NCBI GenBank assembly: GCA_018268595.1
Contig: JAFDWH010000021.1
Coordinates: 62,001 to 126,000 of the forward strand
Reading direction: 5' to 3'
From: Actinomycetota bacterium
Lineage (GTDB): Bacteria > Actinomycetota > Thermoleophilia > Solirubrobacterales > Solirubrobacteraceae
DNA: 64,000 bases
Shown: positions 48,375-56,026 of the stretch, piece after piece
Layout: each line of letters opens with the position of its first letter
Numbering within the stretch: the stretch's first letter is position 1
Program-made: the position numbers and the translations under genes
Notes under the pieces: generated by a model
What the model was told of the DNA's origin: nothing
Databases searched by the model: none
What the model saw: the letters and a program-made list of their open reading frames with translations, nothing else

Positions 48375-49141
48375 GCGGGCGCTCCTGCCGCGAGCCGGCG
48401 CGTCGCCTCGACAAGCGCGTCGTAGAGCGGGAGCAGCTCCGGCGCGCGCTCGGCGAGCGCGTGGCGCTGGCGCATCACGGTCTCGTCGTCGCCGCGCGCG
48501 ATCGGGCCGGTCAGCGCGCGCTCGGCGCCCATCGCGGCCCAGTTCTCGACGGTCGCGCGCACGAGCGGGACGAGCGCGGCGCGCTCGACGCCGGCGTCCG
48601 CGGCGAGCCGTTCGGCGGCCGCCTCCAGCGTGAGCAGGAAGTTCGAGGCGATCGAGGCGGCGGCGTGGTAGGCGGCGCGGTCCGCGTCGGCGACGTGGAA
48701 GGGCGTCAGGCCGAGGTGCAGCGCGAGCTGTCGCGCAACGGCGCGGGCGCGGGGGGTGGCGCCGGCGATCGCGGCGGAGGCGCCCGCCAGCGTGGACGGC
48801 CGGTCCTCGGGGACCGTCATCAGCGGGTGCAGCGAGAACGCCTCGTGCGGCGCGAGCGGGTCGAGCGTCGTGGCGCCGGAGCAGTGGCCGACGAGCGGGC
48901 CGTCGCCGTCCTGGCGCCGCTCGACCGCTGCCGCCGCGTTCGCGATCTCCGCGTCCGGCACGCACAGCAGCACGACGTCGGCGCCCTGACAGCCGGCGCC
49001 GCGGCCGAGCGGTCCCTCGACGGTCACGCCCGCTTCGCGCAGCCCGGCGGCGGTCGCGCGGCCGAGGCGGCCGTCGCCGACGATCGCGCAGCGCAGGCGC
49101 GTAAGGGTTGGGAGGGCGGCTTCCCGTTCCAGTTCCCACAT
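48371..49141 (-). CDS. Rossmann/DUF2520 protein, candidate ketopantoate reductase (PanG-like)
   Basis: N-terminal NAD(P) fold (CAIVGDGRLGRATAAGLREAG; GADVVLLCVPDAEI), then the DUF2520 domain (HCSGATTLDPL, FSLHPLMTVP, AAYHAAASIASNFLLTL). The operon supplies panC, panD and panB but no panE. DUF2520 proteins of the PanG type are an established alternative ketopantoate reductase, so this is the best candidate for the missing step. I chose ATG 49141 (MWELER), 256 aa; a longer frame to 49219 begins in the divergent promoter area. Confidence 0.75.
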   Translation of the reverse strand: MWELEREAALPTLTRLRCAIVGDGRLGRATAAGLREAGVTVEGPLGRGAGCQGADVVLLCVPDAEIANAAAAVERRQDGDGPLVGHCSGATTLDPLAPHEAFSLHPLMTVPEDRPSTLAGASAAIAGATPRARAVARQLALHLGLTPFHVADADRAAYHAAASIASNFLLTLEAAAERLAADAGVERAALVPLVRATVENWAAMGAERALTGPIARGDDETVMRQRHALAERAPELLPLYDALVEATRRLAAGAPA

Positions 49142-49260
49142 GGGAGATACCGGTCGGTTCTGAGTGGAAGTGGTGTGATTCCTGCAGAGTCCGTCCCCGA
49201 AGCGGGTGACGGCTGGCACAAATGGTAGACGTCGAGGCGCCCGAATACCATCCGCAGGCC

Positions 49261-49980
49261 GTGACGACCGCCGCCGAACGCCGGGAGCAGCTCAAGCAGG
49301 TCTACCTCGAGGCGAGCGCGTGCACGAGATGCGCGCTCGCCGAGACGCGCACGACCGTCGTGTTCGGGGCCGGCAACGCGGACGCGGACCTGATGTTCGT
49401 CGGCGAGGCGCCCGGCGCGAACGAGGACAAGCAGGGCCTGCCGTTCGTCGGCCAGGCCGGCAGACTGCTCGACAAGCTGCTCGCCGAGATCGGGCTGGAG
49501 CGCAGCGACGTGTTCATCGCGAACGTGCTCAAGTGCCGCCCGCCCGGCAACCGCGACCCGCGCCCCCAGGAGATCGAGGCCTGCCGCGACTACCTGCACG
49601 CGCAGGTCGACCTGATCGAGCCGCGCGTGATCTGCACGCTCGGCAACTTCTCGACGAAGCTGCTGCGCGGCGACCCGACCGGCATCTCGCGCCTGCACGG
49701 CCAGCCCGAGGTGCACGTGCTCGGCCACCGCGCGGTGCGGCTCTACCCGCTCTACCACCCGGCCGCCGCGCTCTACACGCCCTCGATGCTGGAGACGCTG
49801 CGGACCGACTTCGCGCGCCTGCCGGAGCTGCTGGCGCAGGGGCCGCCGCCGCAGCCCGAGCGGCTGGAGGAGCCGGTGCCGGAGATCGAGCCGCTGCCCG
49901 AGCCGGAGGCGGAGGGCGCCGTGGAGGCGGCCGCGGAGGAGCCGGAGCTCAGCGCCGACCAGCTCGGGCTGTTCGACTGA
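49261..49980 (+). CDS. Uracil-DNA glycosylase, family 4
   Basis: Fe-S uracil-DNA glycosylase (UDGa type). Signatures are [16 protein letters not shown] (first cluster ligands), [18 protein letters not shown] (active site), [14 protein letters not shown] (third Cys), CTLGNFSTK and [14 protein letters not shown] 49261 is preferred because TACCAT (49246-49251) is 9 nt upstream; ATG 49222 is the alternative. The C-terminal tail is long and acidic and ends DQLGLFD, a good match to the sliding-clamp-binding pentapeptide QLxLF. It overlaps the flippase gene by 32 bp, convergently. Confidence 0.9.
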   Translation: MTTAAERREQLKQVYLEASACTRCALAETRTTVVFGAGNADADLMFVGEAPGANEDKQGLPFVGQAGRLLDKLLAEIGLERSDVFIANVLKCRPPGNRDPRPQEIEACRDYLHAQVDLIEPRVICTLGNFSTKLLRGDPTGISRLHGQPEVHVLGHRAVRLYPLYHPAAALYTPSMLETLRTDFARLPELLAQGPPPQPERLEEPVPEIEPLPEPEAEGAVEAAAEEPELSADQLGLFD

Positions 49981-51385
49981 ACGCCAGCCCGAGGGCGACG
50001 ACGGCCGCGAGCGCCTGCAGCGCCAGCACGACCGCCGCGAAGCCCGCCGGGCTGCTCGGCGCGACCGTCAGCAGCAGCACCGGCTCGGCGAGCGCGATCG
50101 CGCCGAGCGGCGCCAGGAAGGCGGTGTGGCGCAGCGCCAGCAGGTACTGGATCGCGAGGTAGGTCAGCGCCAGCAGCGCGAAGGCGACGCCGAGCGGCAG
50201 CAGCGCGTCGAGCGCCAGCAGGCGGTCCGCGCCGAACGCGGCCTGCAGCAGCTGTCTGCCGCCGAACGCGAAGATCGCCAGCACCGGCACGGCGCACGCG
50301 AGCACGATCGCGATCGCGTTGAGCAGCACCCTGCGCGTGTCCTCGCCGGCGGCGTGGCGCCGCGAGGTCTCCGGCACGAGGTAGAAGCCGGCGCCCATCG
50401 CGACCCACACGAGCACCTTCGCAGCGACCGCCGTGGCGCCGTAGGAGCTGGCGAGGTCGGTCGAGAAGCGGTGCTTGCCGGCGATGATGTCGACGTTCTG
50501 CAGCAGCGCGACGACGACCAAGCCGAGGATCGGGATCGTCGCGCCTGTCACGTGGTCGCGCAGCGGGCGGACTGCGACGTCGCCCGCAGGCGGTCCGCTC
50601 GCGGTCGCCGGAGGGCGAAACGCCGGTCCCGCAGGCGGTCCGCTCGCGGTCGCCGGAGGGCGAAACGCCAGTCCCGCAGGCGGTCCGCTCGCGGTCGCCG
50701 GAGGGCGAAACGCCGGTCCCGCCACGGCACGCCGCCGCAGCTCCACCCCGCAGTACGCCGCCATCGCCAGCAGCGACAGCGGCGTGCCGAGGTAGGCGCC
50801 CGTCACGCCGAGGCCCGCGGCCGCGAGTGCGGCGCCCAGCACGAGCCGCGCGCCCTGCTCGCCGACGAGGCTGACGCCGACCGCGCGGTAGTCGCCGGTC
50901 CCCTGCAGGCCGCCGCGCAGCAGCGACAGCAGCAGCCACAGCACGCCGGCGGGCAGCCCGATCGCGGCCGCCCACTGCTGGTCGACGCCGACCGCGGCGG
51001 CGATCGGCGCGCGCAGCAGCACCGAGACGACGGCGACGCCGGCGGTCACGAGCAGCAGCGTGCGCGTCCACGCGCGCAGCGTCGCCACCAGCGCCGGCCC
51101 TTCGCCGAGCTGGCCGAGCACCGCGTCGCGCGCGGTCGCGACCTGCAGCGCCTGCCCGACGACCGACAGGATCAAATAGAACGAGATCAGCGCCGCGAGC
51201 GACCCGTAGTCGTCGAGCAGGCGCGCGAAGACGACCGTCGAGCCGAGCGCGACGACGTTGTTGGCGATCATCGCGGCCGCCAGCCCGCCGGCCCGGCCGA
51301 TGTCCGACCCGCGCAGCGCGGTGAGCCGTCCGCGCAGGGACACCTGCGCGCCGCCGCCCCCCTGCGATCCGGTCGCGTCGGTCAT
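49949..51385 (-). CDS. Polysaccharide/lipid flippase-like membrane protein with repeat insertion
   Basis: Wzx/MVF-like polytopic protein of about 12 TM helices and 478 aa. It resembles exporters of lipid-linked oligosaccharides (AMIANNVVALGSTVVFARLL, ...). Between the first and second halves lies a 45-aa soluble insertion made of three 15-residue units (AFRPPATASGPPAG type). The same repeat occurs in the LeuRS-like gene at 62897. ATG 51385 lies 10 nt after a minus-strand TAGCGT (51401-51396). Substrate unknown. Confidence 0.8.
   Translation of the reverse strand: MTDATGSQGGGGAQVSLRGRLTALRGSDIGRAGGLAAAMIANNVVALGSTVVFARLLDDYGSLAALISFYLILSVVGQALQVATARDAVLGQLGEGPALVATLRAWTRTLLLVTAGVAVVSVLLRAPIAAAVGVDQQWAAAIGLPAGVLWLLLSLLRGGLQGTGDYRAVGVSLVGEQGARLVLGAALAAAGLGVTGAYLGTPLSLLAMAAYCGVELRRRAVAGPAFRPPATASGPPAGLAFRPPATASGPPAGPAFRPPATASGPPAGDVAVRPLRDHVTGATIPILGLVVVALLQNVDIIAGKHRFSTDLASSYGATAVAAKVLVWVAMGAGFYLVPETSRRHAAGEDTRRVLLNAIAIVLACAVPVLAIFAFGGRQLLQAAFGADRLLALDALLPLGVAFALLALTYLAIQYLLALRHTAFLAPLGAIALAEPVLLLTVAPSSPAGFAAVVLALQALAAVVALGLAFSRTARAGRR
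50584..50713 (-). repeat. Three 45-bp-period hairpin repeats inside the flippase gene
   Basis: 40-bp cores at 50584-50623, 50629-50668 and 50674-50713, nearly identical, each separated by 5 nt. On the coding strand each contains GGCGACCGC-GA-GCGGACCGCC, which can form a hairpin with a GA loop. They encode AFRPPATASGPPAG in frame, and the array ends with GDV. Two homologous copies with the same 45-nt period lie at 62897-62981. Confidence 0.9.
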
Positions 51386-51394
51386 CGCCGCGCC

Positions 51395-51405
51395 TACGCT
51401 ACCGT
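51395..51405. promoter_or_regulatory. Overlapping divergent -10 boxes
   Basis: TACGCTACCGT carries TAGCGT on minus (51401-51396), 10 nt before flippase ATG 51385. It also carries TACCGT on plus (51400-51405), 10 nt before tsaE ATG 51416. Symmetric spacing suggests two leaderless transcripts from one melted site, as at 3747-3756. Confidence 0.55.
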
Positions 51406-51415
51406 CCGCCGGACC

Positions 51416-51862
51416 ATGCGCCAGCAGCCCTCGCCGCCGACCGGCGTCCACCGCACGAACGGCCCGGCGGAGACCGAGGCGCTCGCCGCGCGGCTGGCGG
51501 CGGCGCTCGAGCCCGGCGACGTGATCCTGATCGCCGGCGAGCTGGGGACGGGCAAGACGACGTTCGTGCGCGGCGCCTGCCGCGCGCTCGGCGTCGAAGG
51601 GCGCGTGACGAGCCCGACGTTCACGATCGGGCAGCGCTACGAGGGCCGCGTGCCAGTCTCGCACCTCGACCTCTACCGCCTCGCGGACCTCGGCGGCGAG
51701 GATCCGGCGCTGCTGGCCGACTACCTCACGCCCGAGCGGGTCGCGTTCGTCGAGTGGCCGGAGGTCGCGGAGGGCTTCGACGGGCTCGGGCGCGTCGCCG
51801 CGCGCGTGCGGCTCGCGCACCGCGGCGCGGACGCGCGCGAGCTGGCGATCGAGCTGGCCTGA
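51416..51862 (+). CDS. tsaE: tRNA t6A threonylcarbamoyltransfer complex ATPase TsaE
   Basis: P-loop ATPase that recycles the TsaBD complex during t6A37 synthesis. Walker A is GELGTGKTTFVRGACRALG; VTSPTFTIGQRYEG, VSHLDLYRL and VAFVEWPEVAE follow. Length is 148 aa. The other partners, tsaB and tsaD, are downstream after a minus-strand CAP gene. Confidence 0.94.
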   Translation: MRQQPSPPTGVHRTNGPAETEALAARLAAALEPGDVILIAGELGTGKTTFVRGACRALGVEGRVTSPTFTIGQRYEGRVPVSHLDLYRLADLGGEDPALLADYLTPERVAFVEWPEVAEGFDGLGRVAARVRLAHRGADARELAIELA

Positions 51863-51886
51863 CGCGCGTGCGGCTGGCGGTCCGCG

Positions 51887-52570
51887 TCAGCCGCAGCGCG
51901 TGCGGCCGTGGTGCTTGCCGAACTCGACGCTGAAGGTCGCGCGCAGCGGCACGCGGCGGAAGCCGCCGACCGGCACGCCGCGCGCGATCCCGATCCCGAC
52001 GTCGCGGAAGTGGGGGTTGAGGATGTTGTGGCGGTGCGGCGGGCTGTGCATCCACGCGCGCACGACCCACGCCGGCCGCGCGGCGCCGGCGACGCCCCAG
52101 GCGATGTTCTCGCCGACGAGCCAGGCGGCCGCGCGCGGCACGTAGCCGGAGGCGCGCGCCCGCCGGCCGGGGTCCCAGCCGTTCGGCGTGATGTGCGCGA
52201 AGTAGTGGCGGTTGACCATGTCGTGCGCGTGGCGCGAGGCGACGCGGTGCAGGCAGCGGTTGGTGCGCAGCGGCGCCAGGCCGTAGCGCGCCCGCGCGCG
52301 GTTCATCAGGCACAGCACGCGCCGCTGCGCGCGCAGCACGCTCCCGCGCGTCCGCAGCAGCCCGCCGGCGGGGCCGCAGCCGCGCGCGGCGTGCGCGTGC
52401 GGCCCGGCGTCGCGGGCACGCGCCGCACGGGCGCCGGGGCCGGCGGCGTCGACCGCCGGCGCGACCGCCGACAGGCAGGCAAGCGCCAGCAGGACGGCCG
52501 CGAGACTGCGTGCGACCGACCGAACGGGGGAGCTGGACGTCGTGCCGGGCAGAGGCTGGCTCGCCGTCAT
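51887..52570 (-). CDS. Secreted CAP-domain (SCP-like) protein
   Basis: Signal peptide to about residue 42, an Ala/Arg-rich linker, then a CAP domain. The site residues appear in RHAHDMVNRHYFAH, LVGENIAWG and MHSPPHRHNILNPHFRDVGIG. Length is 227 aa. ATG 52570 follows a minus-strand TAGGGT (52585-52580) by 9 nt. Several Cys residues suggest disulphides. It interrupts tsaE and tsaB. Confidence 0.88.
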   Translation of the reverse strand: MTASQPLPGTTSSSPVRSVARSLAAVLLALACLSAVAPAVDAAGPGARAARARDAGPHAHAARGCGPAGGLLRTRGSVLRAQRRVLCLMNRARARYGLAPLRTNRCLHRVASRHAHDMVNRHYFAHITPNGWDPGRRARASGYVPRAAAWLVGENIAWGVAGAARPAWVVRAWMHSPPHRHNILNPHFRDVGIGIARGVPVGGFRRVPLRATFSVEFGKHHGRTRCG

Positions 52571-52748
52571 CGGGGCGGCACCCTATGCGATGGGTCGGCT
52601 GGCACGCTGAGCGCCGCACGGCCGTTTCTCCGCACTTTGCGGAAATCCGCCGGCGCGCCGGTGTCCTTGCTCCGACCGGCCGCGCGCCAGCTCGGGCGGC
52701 GCGCCTGCGGCGCGTCATGCAGCCGCCGGTTGCGAGACGATGCGGGGG

Positions 52749-53453
52749 ATGCGACTGCTCGCGTTCGACACCGCGACGCCCGCGACGACCGTCGCGTTGG
52801 CGCTCGCAGATGAGAAGCTCCTCACGCGCCGCCACGAGCCGGGCCCCGGCGAGCGCCCCGGCCACGTCAGCGAGCTGCTGCCGCTGGCGCTGGAGCTGCT
52901 CGACGAGGCGGGAGTCGGCTTCGCCCAGCTCGACCGCCTCGCGGTGGGGATCGGACCGGGCACCTTCACCGGCCTGCGGATCGGCGTCGCGACCGCGCGG
53001 GCGCTCGCGCACGCGCACGGGCTACCGCTCGTCGGCGTCTCGACGCTGCGCGCGCTCGCGGCCGGCGCGGCCGGCCCGACGGCCGACGTCCCCGCCCACC
53101 TCGCCGTCCTCGACGCGCGCCGCGGCGAGGCGTTCGCCGCCGCCTGGGCCGGGGAGCAGGAGCTGCTCGCGCCCGCCGCGCTCGCGCCCGAGGCGCTCGC
53201 GGAGGCGGTCGCGGCGCTGCCGCCAGGCACCGTGGCGATCGGGGACGGGGCGGTAAGGTTCAGGGCCGTGTTGGAAACGGCCGGCGCCGTCGTTCCCGCG
53301 GACGACTCCGCGGCCCATCGCGTCGAGGCCGCGGTGCACGCGCGGCTCGCGGCGGGCATGGAGCCGACAGCCGCGGACGCGGTCCTCCCGGCCTACCTGC
53401 GCCTGCCGGACGCCGAGCTGGCGCTCCGCAGACGGCGCGCGACGGCATCGTGA
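52749..53453 (+). CDS. tsaB: tRNA t6A complex dimerisation subunit TsaB
   Basis: Inactive TsaD-like scaffold for t6A synthesis. AFDTATPATTVALA and GIGPGTFTGLRIGVATARAL are diagnostic. ATG 52749 is preferred (GGGGG just upstream); ATG 52740 is in frame. Length is 234 aa. GTGA overlap with rimI. The 178-nt gap upstream contains a short hairpin, TCCGCA-CTT-TGCGGA, near 52626. Confidence 0.93.
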   Translation: MRLLAFDTATPATTVALALADEKLLTRRHEPGPGERPGHVSELLPLALELLDEAGVGFAQLDRLAVGIGPGTFTGLRIGVATARALAHAHGLPLVGVSTLRALAAGAAGPTADVPAHLAVLDARRGEAFAAAWAGEQELLAPAALAPEALAEAVAALPPGTVAIGDGAVRFRAVLETAGAVVPADDSAAHRVEAAVHARLAAGMEPTAADAVLPAYLRLPDAELALRRRRATAS

Positions 53454-53953
53454 CCTCCCCGACGCTCGAGATCCGCCGTCTCACCTACTCGGACCTCCCG
53501 CAGGTCGTCGCGGTCGAGCGGCGCGCCTTCCCGACTCCCTGGTCGCTCGCGATGTTCGTGCTGGAGCTGTCGAAGCCGTCCGGCGTGTGCCTCGCGGCGG
53601 TCGCCGACGAAACGGTCGTCGGGCACCTGATCTGCTCGCGCTACGACACCGTCTGGCACCTGATGAACATCGCCGTCGACCCGGACCTGCGCCGCCGCGG
53701 GATCGCCTCCGCGCTGCTGCGCGCGCTGCTGGAGCGGATCGACGACGGCAGCGGCAGCGCGCAGCTGACGCTCGAGGTGCGGCCGACGAACGAGGCGGCG
53801 ATCGCGCTGTACGAGCGCTTCGGCTTCCGCTCGGCCGGCACGCGCCCGCGCTACTACCAGGACAACGGCGAGGACGCGCTCATCATGTGGCGCACGCGCG
53901 CGACGCTGGCGGGCAGGCTCGACGACATCCCGAACGTGAGCGGGGCCGCGTGA
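53450..53953 (+). CDS. rimI: Ribosomal-protein-alanine N-acetyltransferase RimI
   Basis: GNAT fold acetyltransferase. The acetyl-CoA pyrophosphate loop is RRRGIASALLRALL. NEAAIALYERFGF and GTRPRYYQDNGEDALIM are typical of RimI. Length is 167 aa. It is set between tsaB and tsaD with GTGA overlaps on both sides, a conserved tsaB-rimI-tsaD order. Confidence 0.93.
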   Translation: MTSPTLEIRRLTYSDLPQVVAVERRAFPTPWSLAMFVLELSKPSGVCLAAVADETVVGHLICSRYDTVWHLMNIAVDPDLRRRGIASALLRALLERIDDGSGSAQLTLEVRPTNEAAIALYERFGFRSAGTRPRYYQDNGEDALIMWRTRATLAGRLDDIPNVSGAA

Positions 53954-54945
53954 TCCTCGCGCTCGAGACGAGCTGCGACGACACCTGCGCGGCAGTCGTC
54001 ACGCAGGACGGCGAGATCCGCTCGAACGTGATCTCCTCGCAGGGCGTGCACGACCGCTACGGCGGGGTCGTGCCGGAGGTCGCCTCGCGCCACCACCTCG
54101 AGCTGATCGGGCCGGTGGTCGACGACGCGCTCGCGCAGGCGGGCATCTCGCTTCCCGAGCTGGACGCGATCGCGGTCACGCAGGGCCCCGGCCTCGTCGG
54201 CGCGCTGCTCGTCGGCGTCAGCACCGCGAAGGCGCTGGCGGCGGCGCACCGGCTGCCGCTGATCCCGGTCGACCACCTGCACGGCCACGTCGCCGCGAGC
54301 TTCCTGAAGCCGAGCGAGTTCGAGCCGCCGTTCCTGATCCTGATCGCCTCCGGCGGCCACACGCTGCTCGCGCACGTGCGCGACCACGGGCCGGACTGGG
54401 AGGTCCTCGGCGCCACGCACGACGACGCGGCGGGCGAGGCGTTCGACAAGGGCGCGCGCATGCTCGGGCTCGGCTACCCCGGCGGGCCGGCCTTGCAGAG
54501 GCTCGCCGAGGACGGCGACCCGGAGGCGTTCGCCTTCCCCACGGCGCAGCAGGTCCCCGGGCTCGACTTCTCCTTCAGCGGGCTGAAGACCGCGCTGCTC
54601 TACAAGCTCAGAGAGCTGGGGGAGGAAGAGACCGAGCGCCGCCGCGCCGACCTCGCCGCCTCCTACCAGCGCGCGATCGTCGAGACGCTCGCGCGGCGCG
54701 TCGAGCGGGCGCTGGAAACCGATCCCGCCCTCCCGCAGCGGCTCGCGCTCGGCGGCGGCGTCGCGGCCAACGGGCCGCTGCGCGAGCGGATGCGCGGCCT
54801 CGGCGTCGCGATCGACATCCCGCCGATCCAGCTGTGCACCGACAACGCCGCGATGATCGCCTCCGCGGCGCGTCACCTGCCCGCGCTGCCGTTCCCGCAG
54901 TACGCCGCCCTCGACGCCTATGCGACCGGCGAGCGCGGACTCTGA
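53950..54945 (+). CDS. tsaD: tRNA N6-adenosine threonylcarbamoyltransferase TsaD
   Basis: Catalytic subunit of t6A37 formation. The ASKHA fold has LALETSCDDTCAAVV, the metal-binding VDHLHGHVAASFL, ASGGHTLL, GEAFDKGARMLGLGYPGGP and CTDNAAMIA. Length is 331 aa from GTG 53950 (overlap with rimI). The glutaredoxin gene begins inside its last 26 nt. Confidence 0.96.
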   Translation: MILALETSCDDTCAAVVTQDGEIRSNVISSQGVHDRYGGVVPEVASRHHLELIGPVVDDALAQAGISLPELDAIAVTQGPGLVGALLVGVSTAKALAAAHRLPLIPVDHLHGHVAASFLKPSEFEPPFLILIASGGHTLLAHVRDHGPDWEVLGATHDDAAGEAFDKGARMLGLGYPGGPALQRLAEDGDPEAFAFPTAQQVPGLDFSFSGLKTALLYKLRELGEEETERRRADLAASYQRAIVETLARRVERALETDPALPQRLALGGGVAANGPLRERMRGLGVAIDIPPIQLCTDNAAMIASAARHLPALPFPQYAALDAYATGERGL

Positions 54946-55198
54946 GGCGCTGCCGCAGGTCGTCCTCTACGGCCGGCCCGGCTGTCATCTGTGCGACGAC
55001 GCGCGCGTGCTGCTGGAGCGGGTGCGGGCCGAGCTGCCGTTCGCGCTGGTCGAGCACGACATCGAGGCCGACGACGCGCTCCTCAAGGCGTATCTGGAGC
55101 GCATTCCGGTGGTCGCGCTCGACGGCGAGGAGCTGTTCGACTTCTTCGTGGACGAGGCCGAGCTGCGACGCCGACTCGCATACACTGGGCGGCGATGA
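54920..55198 (+). CDS. Glutaredoxin-like protein
   Basis: Thioredoxin-fold protein of 92 aa with active site GRPGCHLC and the cis-Pro in ERIPVVALDG. It belongs to the DUF836/glutaredoxin-like group. ATG 54920 lies inside tsaD, and its stop overlaps the rex start (ATGA). Neighbourhood with Rex supports a redox role. Confidence 0.85.
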   Translation: MRPASADSEALPQVVLYGRPGCHLCDDARVLLERVRAELPFALVEHDIEADDALLKAYLERIPVVALDGEELFDFFVDEAELRRRLAYTGRR

Positions 55199-55860
55199 GC
55201 TCCATGATCGAGCACGACGCCGAGAGCGCGCTGGGGAAGGTCGGCGAACGCCTCTCGCTCGGCGTCGCGGCGCGCCTGTCGCGCTACCTGCAGGTGCTCA
55301 CGCAGGCGAAGAAGATGGGCAAGGAGACGATCTCCTCGCAGGAGCTGTCGGACTACACGCACGTCAACTCGACGCAGATCCGCCGCGACCTGTCGGGCTT
55401 CGGCAAGTTCGGCAAGCGCGGCGTCGGCTACAACGTCGACTCGCTCGTCTCGCAGATCCGCAAGATCCTGCGCACGAGCGGCCAGCACAACATCGCGCTG
55501 TTCGGCGCCGGCCACCTCGGCCGCGCGATCGCCTCCTCCGACATCTTCGCCGACCACGGCTTCCGCGTCGTCGCGATCTTCGACAAGGACCCGGCGAAGA
55601 TCGGCGAGGCGGTCGGCCCGCACACCGTGCGCGACACCGGCGCGTTGGCGCAGATCGTCGAGGAGGAGGACATCGTCGTCGGCGTGCTGGCCGTGCCGAC
55701 GGCGGCCGCGCAGTCGCTCGCGGACGATCTCGTGGCCGCGGGGGTGAAGATCATCTTCAACTACTCCGAGGCGCTGCTGCAGGTGCCGCCCGAGGTCACG
55801 GTCCACACCTCGAGCCCGGCCGTCGATCTGCTCTACGCGCTGTACTTCTACCTCACCTAG
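55195..55860 (+). CDS. rex: Redox-sensing transcriptional repressor Rex
   Basis: NADH/NAD+-responsive repressor of respiration genes. Winged helix: SSQELSDYTHVNSTQIRRDLSGFGKFGKRGVGYNV. Rossmann domain: NIALFGAGHLGRAIA, then VPPEVTVHTSSPAVDLLYALYFYL. Length is 221 aa. TACACT (55181-55186), 8 nt before ATG 55195, gives rex its own leaderless promoter inside the glutaredoxin gene. No Rex operator (TTGTGA-N6-TCACAA) was found in the window. Confidence 0.95.
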   Translation: MSSMIEHDAESALGKVGERLSLGVAARLSRYLQVLTQAKKMGKETISSQELSDYTHVNSTQIRRDLSGFGKFGKRGVGYNVDSLVSQIRKILRTSGQHNIALFGAGHLGRAIASSDIFADHGFRVVAIFDKDPAKIGEAVGPHTVRDTGALAQIVEEEDIVVGVLAVPTAAAQSLADDLVAAGVKIIFNYSEALLQVPPEVTVHTSSPAVDLLYALYFYLT

Positions 55861-56026
55861 AGATGGTCGATTCCACGATCTCGCGGCGCGAGGGTCACGC
55901 TGGGCGGCGCTGGGCGCCCGACGGCGTCTCGCCAATGCCACCAGCATTGGCTTCGACACCGCGCGTCGCCCAGCATCCACCCATCGCACCCCTCGCATCC
56001 ACGAATCTCGTGGAACCAACCATCTA
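55858..56026. repeat. 169-bp intergenic imperfect palindrome, copy 2
   Basis: It fills the rex to GCS2 gap. The outer arms begin CTAG(AG)ATGGT at the rex stop and end ACCATCTAG at 56018-56026; just inside, TTCCACGA (55871-55878) mirrors TCGTGGAA. The apex is GCCAATGC-CACCA-GCATTGGC at 55931-55951. Arms match over most of their length, with mainly C/T and A/G differences. Landmarks CTGGGC, CGG, TCTCG, apical stem, CTTCGA, GCG and GCCCAG occur in the same order as in the 837-998 element. Confidence 0.85.

Noticed and set aside
50584-50713. CRISPR array
   Set aside because: Repeats of 40 bp with 5-nt spacers, in frame inside a membrane protein gene, with no cas genes; not CRISPR.
52580-52690. 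A third member of the palindrome family upstream of tsaB
   Set aside because: There is a central TCCGCA-CTT-TGCGGA hairpin and some arm similarity. However, the TCTCG/CTTCGA landmarks are missing and the match is no better than expected for GC-rich DNA.
55160-55200. Rex operator upstream of rex
   Set aside because: No TTGTGA-N6-TCACAA-like palindrome is present. The TTGTGAAA at 46131-46137 belongs to the PHO box.
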